From Bufo bufo (lineage: Eukaryota; Chordata; Amphibia; Anura; Bufonidae), in contig NC_053390.1 of assembly GCF_905171765.1 (NCBI RefSeq), positions 141,874,968 to 141,938,967 of the forward strand: 64,000 nt of DNA, written 5' to 3'. The notes below the pieces were generated by a model that saw only the letters and a list, made by a program, of their open reading frames with translations, was not told where the DNA came from and ran no database searches. The stretch's first letter is position 1; each line of letters opens with the position of its first letter. Of the stretch, positions 45,724 to 57,699 are shown in pieces. The translations under genes and the position numbers were made by a program.

Positions 45724-46583
45724 GCATTGCATTGCTTAGACGTGTTGTGGATATGGGAAAGATAATGAGTTGGTAATATATAACCTTATAATAAGACAGC
45801 AACAGAGTCAAGACATTTTACATCTAACATAGCAATGGCAAAAAAACAGTGATCGGAAAAATCTATGAAGGAAACCTGCTATATACATAGTGGCTTCTTC
45901 AGTGACACCAACACCATAATAATGGTAGGGACAGGGACAAGTCAACAAAAACTCCTTTTAAGCTAAACATCATTTTTTTTTTTATATCAACAATTTATCT
46001 ACTGACTGGTGCAGCATATAGGTGCCAAAAGCAGGTCAGTCCCAGAGGCAATGCAATGACAGAGTCTGGAATGACTGCAAGTGTCAGAACAGCAGGCAAA
46101 TAGGAAGCCAGATAGTCCAAGGTCAACCAGAACAGCAGGGGTTAATCCAGAGGAAAAGTAAGAGAAGCCATTCAGAGTCAGGAGTCAAACCAATAATCAA
46201 ACAAACCAGAATGAATGGACAATAACCAGCACTGGCCGAACAGAGCAGATTCAAATAGGGAACCAAGCATTCAGATTGGCTGCACTAAACTGTGCCGGTC
46301 AACTCACTGGACGATCAGCCAGACATCTGGATTGGCTGGATACCTGAGCACCATGATCGCCTGGCCATACTGCTTAATGGCCTGCAGAGGGCAGAGACTG
46401 ACATGGCGGGAGGTTTGTTGCAAGTTTCCCTTCGGTTTTTAGTAGCAATGTGATCCAGTGAATGTATCGGAAAAGGTCTGTACATAATGAGCCTACTATA
46501 CTATAATAATGATAAACATTTCATGTCATATTAAAAAGATGAAAACCTAGACACTGTATATTCCTGTAGACACAGGCTGAAGG
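45724..46583. other. No gene seen
   Basis: 46020-46430 is compositionally balanced and may be a decayed repeat. No supported open frame. Confidence 0.4.
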
Positions 46584-46591
46584 CTAATAAG

Positions 46592-46877
46592 CAGGGGCGG
46601 ATTGGCCATAGACCTTACAGGTAAATTTCCCAGTGGGCCGATGCCTAGGGGACCACCTGAGCTCTCCTCACGGCAGGCCAGTGGAGGCTTTGGGGGATGT
46701 ATTTTGTGCTGCTGGCAGTATTTTATGATGGACTGTGGTATTTGGCTCCTTTGGGGCGGTATAATGTGCCACAATATGATATTCCTGGCCCTCTCCTCCA
46801 TCAGTTTGGACCCTACAAAACAGGGCCACTTTTAGTATTTTTTTCCAGGGCCACTTTAAGCTCCCAGTCCGCCCCTG
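46592..46877. mobile_element. Small hAT MITE (286 bp)
   Basis: The ends are CAGGGGCGGATTGG and CAGTCCGCCCCTG. The flanking 8-mers CTAATAAG (46584-46591) and GTAATAAG (46878-46885) match at 7 of 8. It is non-coding. Confidence 0.8.
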
Positions 46878-46885
46878 GTAATAAG

Positions 46886-49731
46886 AATCTGATTAATCTA
46901 ACTGCCTTACAACCTATAATTTTTCTTAACCACAGATAATGAGACTTTTACAGATGGATATATATCTTCCTTGGGATCAAGAGGTTTTATTATAATGATG
47001 AGACAAGATCTTCAGCTAGGACAAAAGACGTAAAGAAGAATCTTCACCTCATAGTCTTTCGGTTGCTTTATTCGAGCAAGAACAATGAACTTCTACATTT
47101 TGCTCTGCTTCAAGGCTTATCAATTGAAATCTGCAGTTGAGAGTTTTGATAATGCATGCCTTAAATGATCATTCAGAATGACTTGTGAGCATATCCCTTG
47201 TGTAACACACTTAAAAAAAAATAATTTAAGTTGGAATACTGAACATCCTCCTCTTACTGCAAACCACAGCATCTATAAAAGAGACTATCATCCGAAATGA
47301 TTAACACCTTACAGCTCAAGAAACAAAGCCTGCCCTTTTATACAGGCAGCTGTGGATCATTAGCTCTAGTGATGGGACCTATGTGATGTGAATTTTTCTT
47401 TCTAATTAAGAGATGAGATTCTCTCTGTAACTATCTCTTCACTGGAAACGGAGAGGTGGAATTTCCATTTTGCACAGAATAGCCTTTTGCTCTTCAACAA
47501 TAAGTTAAGCAGGTTCCGTTTTTTAAATCTCCATCCATCTGCTTCTACTGAACAACTTACTTTTTATTTTTGGAATTTAATTTCATCCATAACATTCTAT
47601 TGCATTTCTGTTCAGAAGGTTATAGATGTAATTAGCTGCCATTGAGCTTCCCTTTAATACAGGTACAGTGGATTAAATATGTAGCAAAATGGAAACAGGT
47701 ATAAAGTGCCATTCAAAAGGTATGGGCCCCTTTCTAATTAATGAAGCATGCAAAGTACAGCAGTCCTAGACTGCACTTTCCAAATGTCTATGACACTTAC
47801 CTAAGATGAGCTAACCCTAACAGAACAGAAATATTTGTACTTTCTATCCTTTATGTCTGACGCACAATATAAGTATAGACATTTCTTTTATACTTTTTCA
47901 GGCCAATCATTGATAATTAGAATTCTGAGAACTCTTTGTCAATAATACTGTAATACTAGAAATAAAAAATATTTGAAGTAGCTGCAAAAATTCTACTGGT
48001 TTGGATTGAGATAGACATACTGTGCATTTGGTAGCCCAAGACACTTGGAAGAAGTCCACCATCTAGGATAGTAGAAGAGGAGCCCAAGAATTAATGGATC
48101 AGAAGCTAAAAAGTTGAAGACGAATTCTCCATGTAAGTGTTCTGTTTGTTCCCAGTTTAATGTGAACTTTTTTGCCTTGAACCACAGAACCACTTTAAGC
48201 ATTTATTGTACCTTCCTACGAGATATCTAATGCTGTCTTGTGATCTGAAGATGACTTTTCCACTGTCCCATCGCTCTTACAGTAAGGCATCTTTCACGTT
48301 CTCGTTCTCTGCTGAAACAGCCTGCAGGAGCTCTCTGGATCTAGCATAGCTGAATGTTACTGCAATTGCAATGTCCACCGGCCCCATTGACTATAATAGG
48401 ATCTGGAGAAGATGCAGTGTTTTTTTCCGGCCTAATCCCGGCATATTTGCCAATTAGCAGCTGAATCACATTACAGTCAATGGGGCTGGCAGTAACATCT
48501 AGTGTAAAACTAGCTTTAAGAAGCCTTTTCACTAGTGACGATTGGACCCTATTTCCTCCAACTATTTAAGAGAACACCAACTAATAACATTTTTTTAATA
48601 TATTTATAATATAGTTTCCATATCAATACACAGATTTACATTAAAGGGGTTGGACACTTTATTATCTTGATACCATGGAATTTTACCAAGCATTATATGT
48701 CACTTACTAATACATATTTATTATAAGTTCCGTGCTGTTTTAAATATGCAAAGAGGTATCTTCCAAGAAAGAGAACTATCTTGTTAGGGAAGTGGCTCCC
48801 TATGAGTCAAAATCCAACTTTCCAACAAACCACTGGATTTGACAAAAGATAGCAAGCCACTAAGTGTGAAATTTATTATCTCCCTTGCGCGAGAAAAGCG
48901 TTGTTAAAAAGTCGCAAATTATGTGTTTGCAAATTTCTAATTGTGACTTTTGAAATAAATTGCTGCATCTCTTGGCTTCAATGCTGCCCTCGCTACTTTC
49001 CTTGTGTGGGGCGTAGCAGGGATGGGAAGGGAGGGAGCGTGACCAGCCACCCCAACAAATTTATCTTCATTTATACTGCTGGTTGAGAATCCTGAGTTGA
49101 GTATTTAGATCTATGCTTGGAATTGGGAGGAATAGCAGTCGGCCAACAGCTGTCTAGGGATTATAACCAGTTTTCTAGGTCCGAGAACTGACGAACTATT
49201 ACCTATATGAGGGTTGCCATATTCTAAATGAAATGAGATTCCATCTTCTCTAACAAATCTAATGTTCTATGTTATTATCTCACTTTACTTCGGCTTTCAT
49301 TTTTCAAGAAAAGTTGTGCTGAATGGACAACATAGACTTTTTTCATTCTACAGTAAAGATAAATACAATTAACAGTCAGATATAACTACAAACTGGTGCA
49401 GAAGCAGTATATGTCATAAATTAACAAAAAAATCGTACTCCAGTCCTGCATCAGTGACGTTATCTTCCCGCCTGCAGAGCTGTTGTTCTGTGCACTCAGG
49501 TCACCGTGTAGCCAATCACTGGCCTCATCAGTATAGCGAACATGACTGCTGAGGCCAGTGATTGGCTGCAGCAGTGACATGGTGAATGGAATGCCACTGC
49601 TGCTGGCAGTAAAACAAACACTGGACCACAGCGTGGAGCTAGTAGGAGCAGCGGAGAAAAGGGGTAATTATGTTTTCTTTTGTTGTGCCAGTTTTTATTT
49701 ATTTTGGGCTACCTATTTAAAAGACTTGTCT
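46886..49731. other. No gene seen; AT-rich host-like sequence and MITE fragments
   Basis: 47380-47780 is AT-rich, non-repetitive and contains TAATTAG-type sites; it could be conserved non-coding. 48170-48280 is a repeat shared with 42230-42310. A TTAAAGGGGTTGGACACTT end at 48641 marks a MITE fragment. Confidence 0.4.
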
Positions 49732-50159
49732 TAAAGGAGTTGTCCGGGTTCAGAGCTGAAACTTGACATATCCCCATTTTCACCCAAGCAGGCCTTCTGA
49801 TATGAGCATTGGGGCATTTCATGCTTTGATGCTCTGCTTTGCCCTGTGCTGAATAGCCCAGGGCAAAGGCTTTTTTGGAGATCCGGTGACATACCGGGCT
49901 CTCCATGGGTAAAGCTAGGAGGAGGCTTCCGCCTAGCAGTGAGCCCAGTGACGTCACCAGCACTGATGGGCAGGCATTAGCGCTGCCCTAGCCTAGCAGT
50001 GTAAAAATATAAACAAACAGCCCTTTCCTTACGCGATACAGCGCAGGGCAAGGGAGAGCATCGGAGAATGAAATGCTCCAATGCTCATATCAGAGGGGCT
50101 GCCTGGTTGAAAATGGGGGTATATCCGGGTTCAGCTCTGGACACAGACAACCCCTTTCA
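49732..50159. mobile_element. TTAA MITE (palindromic)
   Basis: It starts TTAAAGGAGTTGTCCGGG and ends GACAACCCCTTTCA, so the right TTAA has one change. Inner arms pair (AGGGCAA / TTGCCCT; ATGAGCATTGG / CCAATGCTCAT). Confidence 0.7.
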
Positions 50160-51521
50160 CTAAACAAACCTCACCTCACAGGGATATCGCTCTGGTAGTT
50201 AACTGAGCAGACATTTATGGATAACCACACAATCATATTGTAAAACACTGCAAAGGAAATGTATTACACTGTACTCGATGCAAATGAATGGGTGACCTTT
50301 TAATATATACACATGCCAGCCTTCTGAAGCTTTTGATTCTGGCTACTACAGTGTGTAGTTCCCTGTAGGTGTCTGCTACTTAGGACAAACCCTTTAAATG
50401 ACAAATATAGCCTTGCTACATCTGTAGATAAAATATTCATATAACTGTCACAGGAAAGTATAATGTAATGCAGTGAGAAGAAAATCTTTATTTTTACAAT
50501 ATATAGAATAAATTGGCAATTAACATAGCTATCAATGTATACGTAAAGAGCACTTTAAATAAGGACGGTTACATCAGAATACCGCCTAATCACAGCGCCC
50601 AGACAGCCCTGACATCTATTTACTTATCAGGCAAATATTAGCCAGTAAAAGTACATTAATTTACTGCATTAAATGGTGATAAATGAACATAGCGCTCTGT
50701 GGCCAGGAGCTAATATCACCATCTGAATAAACATGGCCAATGTTTTCCCTGTGAAACCAAAAATTCAATTTAATTGCTTTTGTTTCAATGTAGCATTTTA
50801 TGATACAAAAAGCCTGGTCTCATTTCTCAAGGGTTTCTGTACTACTATTCATTATGCATCAGCTTAGAAACATAAAGATTTCATTTCACGTTCCCGAAAG
50901 ACATTACTGAATTGACCATTTCAAAATCTCAACTCTTTTTTCCCCTTATTTTTTAAACATGGACGATATCTTCAGCATCCACATTTGTCTCCTCTGGCAA
51001 AATGCCATTCTCTGCATTTGGAGGGAAAAAGAAGACTTTGTACAATTTCTAGCCTTTCTATTAAACAACAAAGCCTTGTTCAATGGTTAAGAAAGTACAA
51101 GTGATAATACTGCTTACACTGCTAAAACACAGAAACTTGACATCTTGCCTACAAGAGTGACCTTTCATCTTGAAAACCCAGACAGAAAAGGCTTCTCAGC
51201 AATGCTCAGCTCCTTATCCTTCTAACTTGAGGTGTACAATGTTTGCTTCTCATGATTGCATTAGCTGTGACCTTCTATTACCAAGTCAAGATCCCCCGTT
51301 ATTTTGATGTAAGATGCTTCAGATGATCTTCAATTGTCTGGCTCAGACTTAATGTCCACAATAAGAGCACCTGGAAACAAAGCCGTGCATCATCTTTACT
51401 TCCTGCCTCTACTTCAGGTTTTAATTTAATTTCAAAGGCAAACATTGTGAGTAAGGGTGAAATCGATTGACAGGGTCGGAAGCAAGGCTTATGAGAAGTG
51501 GATTTACTAATGTTTCTTATG
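50160..51521. other. No gene seen; long AT-rich non-repeat block
   Basis: 50440-51450 shows no transposon ends and looks like host sequence. On the minus strand an AG acceptor-like site near 51020 precedes a short open run ending TAA near 50957, but nothing identifies it as an exon. Confidence 0.4.
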
Positions 51522-51870
51522 TTAAAGGGGGTCTCACCTCAGATATTGATGGCATATTGCTAGGATATGCCACCAATGTCAGATAGCCGTGTGTTCTACC
51601 ATGGGGACCTGCTCCAATCTCCAGAATGGGACCCCTCAAGTGAACAGAGGGCAGCTGCAAATGCACGGCCACCCTCCATTTATTTCTGTGGAAGTTCGAA
51701 AAATAGGAGCTGATATCAGAGGTGAAACCCACAGCTATCTGCTGCACCACCATGTTGCATTCTCCACTGCTTTCAGGGGGCCCGTTCTGGAGATCAGAAT
51801 GGGTCCCAGAAGTGGGACCGACATCTATGTGACGTTGGTTGCATATCCTAGCAATATGCCACCAATGTCT
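51522..51870. mobile_element. TTAA MITE, right end degraded
   Basis: It starts TTAAAGGGGGTCTCACCTCA. ATATTGCTAGGATATGCCACC near 51553 is inverted (GCATATCCTAGCAATATG) near 51841. Same family as 24252-24700. Confidence 0.6.
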
Positions 51871-52073
51871 AAAGATGATAAAAACATCTTTAATATATTT
51901 TTAAATTAATTACACTTATATATATTTTTTATAGCACAAAAGTTTAAATTGTGCACATAACATATTACATAAGAATCCACCACCATAAATTCCCTCTCTA
52001 ATTCTCCCATTCATATTTATTTTGGAGCCACTAATTATTCCTAAACATTATACACCTACTGAAACCTACTGAC

Positions 52074-53583
52074 TTAATGGGGTTCTCTGAGAATTAAGAA
52101 CATAAAATAACAGAAAATACTTAACTATTACTGTATTATAAATATATTCCCAAATGCCTTTCATTAGTGATAATTGCCCATTTTGTCTAGAGAGCAATTA
52201 TTTGGAGAAATAAAATGGCTGCTGTCCTATTAGTACACACCAAACCTGTCCTAATCACACAGGAGGACAAGTTACTTCACAACACTAAGCCAAAGAGCTG
52301 CCTCATCCTCCTCTCTGCTCTGCTTGTCAGGGATTATGATCCTGAATACGGCTGATAAGATCTTCAGCGGAATCTCTATGGGAATGGAGTTCATCAGGAG
52401 ACATGAAGTACAGAGAGGACGGAGAGGACAGACTATTGTAATGGAGACTGCACACAAATGCTGCTGCTCATCAGCGACATCCCCACCTCCTCTCTGTACT
52501 TCATGTCTCCTCATGAACGCCATTCCTACAGATATTCAGGTAAAGATCTTATCAGCTGTATTCATGACAATAATACGTGACAAGTAGGAGAGGAGGATAA
52601 GGCGGCTCTTTATCTCAGTGTTCTGAAGTAACTTGTCCTCCTGTGTGATTAGGACTAGTGTTGAGCGCGAATATTCGTATAGCGAATATTAATTGCGAAT
52701 ATCGCAACTTCGCTAATAATATTTTGAATATAGAGCTATATATTCACTATTTCGAATATTCGTCATTTTTTTACATTTGAAAACATGATTCCTCCCTGCT
52801 TCTTTCTTGTGGGTCAATGAGTCATAGGCCAACAAGCAACTTAAGCAGGAAGGAATCATGTTTTCATATGGAAAAAAAAGACGAATATTCTAAATAACAA
52901 ATATATTCGCTATATTGCTATAACTTCGTTTTTTAGAATATTCGTCATATTCTAAAACAAGAATATGTAACAATATAGCGAATATTCGTAAAATACACAT
53001 ATAGACTGCAATTTAGCTAATATAGTGCTATAATCTTTTTTTTTTATAGTCAAATTTTTTATGTCTCTTCTGAACTTCCGATTTGGAAAAAATTTACACT
53101 AGAAATAAAAAATACTATAGCACTATATTAGCTTAATTGCAGTCCATATGTGTATTTTACGAATATTCACTATATTGCTATATATTCTTATTTTAGAATA
53201 TAATGAATATTCTTAAAACTAATATATAGCACTATATTTACTGCTATATATTCTTTTTTGATCAACTTCGCATTAAGTGATTTTTTACATTTTACATTAA
53301 TCGCAATCGCGAAAATAATCTCGAATACAAATATTCACGAACATGAAACAAATATTCTAGCGAATATTCGTGAAATATCACAAATTCGGATATGGGACCT
53401 GCCGCTCATCACTAATTAGGACAGGTTTCGTGTATACTAATAGGACGGTGGCCATTTTATTTTTCCTGATGATTGCTCCCTAGACAAAAGGAGCCATTAT
53501 AACTAATGAAAGGTATCTGAGAAAATATTTTTAAGTAATATTTAAGTATTTTCATTTTCTTAATTTCCGGAGAAGCCCTTTAA
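52074..53583. mobile_element. Palindromic TTAA MITE interrupted by a hAT element
   Basis: The ends TTAATGGGGTTCTCTGAG and GGAGAAGCCCTTTAA have TTAA at each side. The arms (for example ACAGGAGGACAAGTTACTTC near 52260, inverse near 52628) pair almost throughout. It is split at 52656-53414. Confidence 0.75.
52656..53414. mobile_element. hAT MITE with perfect 8-bp duplication
   Basis: The ends are TAGTGTTGAGCG and CGCTCATCACTA (variant). The flanks are ATTAGGAC at 52648-52655 and 53415-53422, identical. The AT-rich interior is made of GAATATTCG-type inverted repeats. It is non-coding. Confidence 0.8.
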
Positions 53584-53876
53584 AGTAAATGTGTCATCAG
53601 AAAATGGCCTATTATTTAAAACAAGCTTTTATATGAAGCACATTTTTATTGATGTTATTTTGGTGATGGTAGTTAAAATTTTCCTTTTCATGCATGATGG
53701 CTGACAGTAGACTTATGTTTGCTGAAAACGTGATTGGTAGGGTGGAAAATTTTCGGCAAACAGCTGCTAAAAGTGTCTAGCCAGCATAGGCCTTTGTTGA
53801 ACCTTTAAGCCTTTTGTGGTGCTAAGCGCTTTGTGCTATAATTACTACCTCATCTACCAAATGGTGTCTCTCTATG
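53584..53876. other. No gene seen
   Basis: Short AT-rich spacer between a TTAA element and a Tc1 element. Confidence 0.5.
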
Positions 53877-53878
53877 TA

Positions 53879-55418
53879 CAGTCGTGGCCAAAAGTTTTGA
53901 GAATGACACAAATATTAGTTTTCACAAAGTTTGCTGCTAAACTGCTTTTAGATCTTTGTTTCAGTTGTTTCTGTGATGTAGTGAAATATAATTACACGCA
54001 CTTTATACGTTTCAAAGGCTTTTATCGACAATTACATGACATTTACGCAAAGAGTCAGTATTTGCAGTGTTGGCCCTTCTTTTTCAGGACCTCTGCAATT
54101 CGACTGGGCATGCTCTCAATCAACTTCTGGGCCAATTCCTGACTGATAGCAACCCATTCTTTCATAATCACTTCTTGGAGTTTGTGAGAATTAGTGGGTT
54201 TTTGTTTGTCCACCCGCCTCTTGAGGATTGACCACAAGTTCTCAATGGGATTAAGATCTGGGGAGTTTCCAGGCCATGGACCCAAAATGTCAATGTTTTG
54301 GTCCCCGAGCCACTTAGTTATCACTTTTGCCTTATGGCACGGTGCTCCATCGTGCTGGAAAATGCATTGTTCTTCACCAAACTGTTGTTGGATTGTTGGA
54401 AGAAGTTGCTGTTGGAGGGTTTTTTGGTACCATTCTTTATTCATGGCTGTGTTTTTGGGCAAAATTGTGAGTGAGCCTACTCCCTTGGATGAGAAGCAAC
54501 CCCACACATGAATGGTCTCAGGATGCTTTACTGTTGGCATGACACAGGACTGATGGTAGCGCTCACCTTTTCTTCTCCGGACAAGCCTTTTTCCAGATGC
54601 CCCAAACAATCGGAAAGAGGCTTCATCAGAGAATATGACTTTGCCCCAGTCCTCAGCAGTCCATTCACCATACTTTCTGCAGAAGATCAATCTGTCCCTG
54701 ATGATTTTTTTTGGAGAGAAGTGGCTTCTTTGCTGCCCTTTTTGACACCAGGCCATCTTCCAAAAGTGCAGATGCGCTCACACCTGCCTCCTGCCATTCC
54801 TGAGCAAGCTCTGCACTGGTGGCACTCCGATCCCGCAGCTGAATCCTCTTTAGGAGACGATCCTGGCGCTTGCTGGACTTCCTTGGACACCCTGAAGCCT
54901 TCTTAACAATAATTGAACCTCTTTCCTTGAAGTTCTTGATGATCCTATAAATTGTTGATTGAGGTGCAATCTTAGTAGCCACAATATCCTTGCCTGTGAA
55001 GCCATTTTTATGCAACGCAATGATGGCTGCACGCATTTCTTTGCAGGTCACCATGGTTAACAATGAAAGAACAATGATTTCAAGCATCACCCTCGTTTTA
55101 ACATGTCAAGTCTGCCATTTTAACCCAATCAGCCTGACATAATGATCTCCAGCCTTGTGCTCGTCAACATTCTCACCTGAGTTAACAAGACAATTACTGA
55201 AATGATCTCAGCACGTCCTTTAATGACAGCAATGAAATGCAGTGGAAAGTTTTTTTTGGGATTAAGTTAATTTTCATGGCAAAGAAGGACTATGCAATTC
55301 ATCTGATCACTCTTCATAACATTCTGGAGTATATGCAAATTGCTATTATAAAAACTTTAGCAGCAACTTTTCCAATTTCCAATATTTATGTAATTCTCAA
55401 AACTTTTGGCCACGACTG
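53879..55418 (-). mobile_element. Tc1/mariner element with both ends (1540 bp)
   Basis: CAGTCGTGGCCAAAAGTTTT (53879) and its inverse (to 55418) are perfect terminal repeats for about 26 bp. TA precedes (53877-53878) and follows (55419-55420). The transposase occupies the minus strand. Confidence 0.88.
54055..55054 (-). pseudogene. Tc1-like transposase with one frameshift (DD35E spacing)
   Basis: The N-terminal part (from MVTCKEM at 55054) has a helix-turn-helix (LHKNGFTGKDIVATKIAPQS) and a second DNA-binding region. The C-terminal part carries D (IFSDEASF), D (IFQHDGAPCH) and E (SPDLNPIENLW), with 35 residues between the second D and the E; usual Tc1 spacing is 34. The two parts lie in different frames that cross at an A8 run (54705-54712, T on plus), so one indel breaks the gene. 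The rest is undamaged. DD35E resembles the Traveler group; that assignment is tentative. Confidence 0.8.
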
Positions 55419-55420
55419 TA

Positions 55421-56236
55421 TAATGATGGTGAAACTTCACCGTTATCTCACAAAATGTTTCCTTATCTTGTAATAATGCACATAACTTGCCAATCTGACA
55501 CTGTCTGTGCTGACTGGACCGTATTAGATCGGTGAAGATGAGAGAGGACTCCTGGTGGACGCTTTTTGGCTAAACACAGAAGTAGTTACATAATGCTTAT
55601 TGGCAGCCTTATTTTTGGACTGGGAGATTTCGAGGGGCCCTTATAATACTAAGCAGGGTTAATTCAGGCAAATACAGCTTTTTAAGTATTGAAGCTGGTG
55701 ACAGGTCCTCTGAAAGTACCAGACATGCCCAAATCTGTTCACTTCCTGATGGATGATATATCGCTTGTAGAATTAAGTCCATCGTGTCATAAAAGCTTTT
55801 GAATGTTGTACCCGAGTATATTTATTAATGTCTATCTACTCCTGAGGTCTAACAAGTAAAAAGAAAAAGCATTTTTCTGTTTTTTCCAAAATATACCTTA
55901 TTGCCTAAAGCAAAGATATAGTTTGGAAATATGCCTCAGGGGTATCCTGCATTCTGTCTTCCTGCTATGTATAAAACATACTTAATGAAATTTAAAAAGG
56001 TTCAGTAATGTATGATCTGTGGTTGGAAATGGGCTGAGTGATTCCTTGTATTCAATCTTCATCACTTCTGTGTCTGTGCTCTAGTTATAAGCCAATGAAA
56101 TCACCGGATTGTACTGTTACAATTAGACAAGGGAAAGGCAGTTACTTATACAACTGTAAAGACACATACTGTATGAAAAGCTTATCTGCCTCTAGAGTTG
56201 AGTATTACTTTCTTTTCAGAGTTTCTGCAGTTTATT
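55421..56236. other. No gene seen
   Basis: AT-rich sequence without termini or supported open frames. Confidence 0.5.
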
Positions 56237-56314
56237 TTAAAGGGATTTTCTGATTTGCATCAATATCCTTTAAAATAGTCATTTATGAAGGTAGCTGTAT
56301 TTCTGTAATGTATT

Positions 56315-57283
56315 TGTAGTGTACGGGGACTGTAATGCCCGTCACTACAGAAGGGTCACTTGGTGTGCTGTCGCCCCCCCTTATCTATGGGGAAGCTGGT
56401 ATAAGTCATCTTCATAAAATGTAATGTAATGTAATGCTATGTACTTCCCTGTTACTGTAAAATGTGCATGTACAGGCCTGCTAGGGGTGTCATTCTAGCT
56501 CTTAGTCACTAGAGGGAGCTAGGGAGCCCTAGTTTATATAAGGCCCAGTCAGGGTAAGGAGAGGAGTCTTGAGTCTAGAGTTGGAGTTGTGGTTGGAGTC
56601 TGAAGTCTGTAGTCTAGTCTAACCAGAGATTAGGCTATGTCAGAGTCAAGTCCAGGCCTGAAGCCTGTGAACCAGGAGAGGGTAATGCAGTCCCTGTAAC
56701 CGGGTTCCAGATCCAAGGAGAAGGTTCCCCTCCTGAGTTTATATATGCAGAAGCAGGAACACCACAGTTAACCAGCCTGAGGAAACTGAGAGAGACAGAG
56801 GCAAGTCCAGAAAAGCAAGAGGTACTAAAGACAACAGAGGAGGTACTTGATAATTATAAAACCAAGGATATACGCCAGAGCTAGGGCATCGGGCCTTGGA
56901 GAAGAGTTTCTATGTTCCAGGATCAGTCAGGAATAGAGTGCAAGCCGCCTGTACTGCAAGTCCTGTGTTTAACACTCTGAAGTCACCTTGCTATATATAT
57001 ATTGCCTGCATCAAATGTACTGCAACCAACTGTCTGCAAAGGAACTGCGCTTCCATCTATGTCCATGTATGATGACTACTAAAGTTTGAGTTCTGTTTTA
57101 ACATCACGTGGTTCCTCAGTTATTCCTGCTATCAGCAAACGGCGTGCCACCGTTTAATTGGCACTGGCGTCACGAACATTTCTCATCATAACCTGCCCTT
57201 GCAGAGAGTCAGCCGTCTCAGGTTAGTGTCTATTGCACTACAACACCCAGGAACATTTCTACACCTAACTTGAGTACGCTGCA
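56315..57283 (+). repeat. 5' LTR (969 bp)
   Basis: It begins TGTAGTG and ends GCTGCA. TATATAAG at 56535-56542 is a good TATA box. TCACTAGAGGGAGC (56506-56519) resembles a CTCF site. It contains (TAATG)n near 56418. Confidence 0.85.
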
Positions 57284-57292
57284 CCTCTCTTT

Positions 57293-57310
57293 TGGCGTCA
57301 CGAACAGGAT
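57293..57310 (+). promoter_or_regulatory. Primer-binding site, tRNA-Ser type
   Basis: TGGCGTCACGAACAGGAT lies 9 bases after the LTR. It is complementary to the 3' end of a vertebrate tRNA-Ser(CGA) as I recall it (...CCTGTTCGTGACG plus CCA). It would prime minus-strand DNA synthesis. Confidence 0.7.
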
Positions 57311-57699
57311 ACGCACGCTTTCCAGTGCAAGAAGCGTGAACTTTGTGCCTTATACAGTTGCCCTGTGACCAAAGTGACAAATTGCCTGTTTTATTAAAGT
57401 GAACTTTGTGGACCGAAAAACATACTAAAAGTGTCCCTAAAAACTCCAAAAAGCGCTGTGCAGTGTTGCGCTATCAAGAGGAAGAAAATCGCCACATCGG
57501 AGTGTGGTTTTGTGGACTTTTCATCATCCTGCTTGCTGTCAGTGAATAGACAGCGCTTCTACCAAAGATGGCCGCTGAGGCTACTGAAATAGCTGCTGCG
57601 TCATCTTCATCCTGAAAAAGCGGGAAAAATTGCCGCCTTTTTGAGGAAATAGCGGGAAGGAGTTCAAGGTCAGGCGCCAATGCTTATCTGGACATTTAC

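Noticed and set aside
57293..57310. Fragment of a tRNA gene
   Set aside because: Only 18 bases complementary to a tRNA 3' end, placed directly after an LTR; a primer-binding site explains it.
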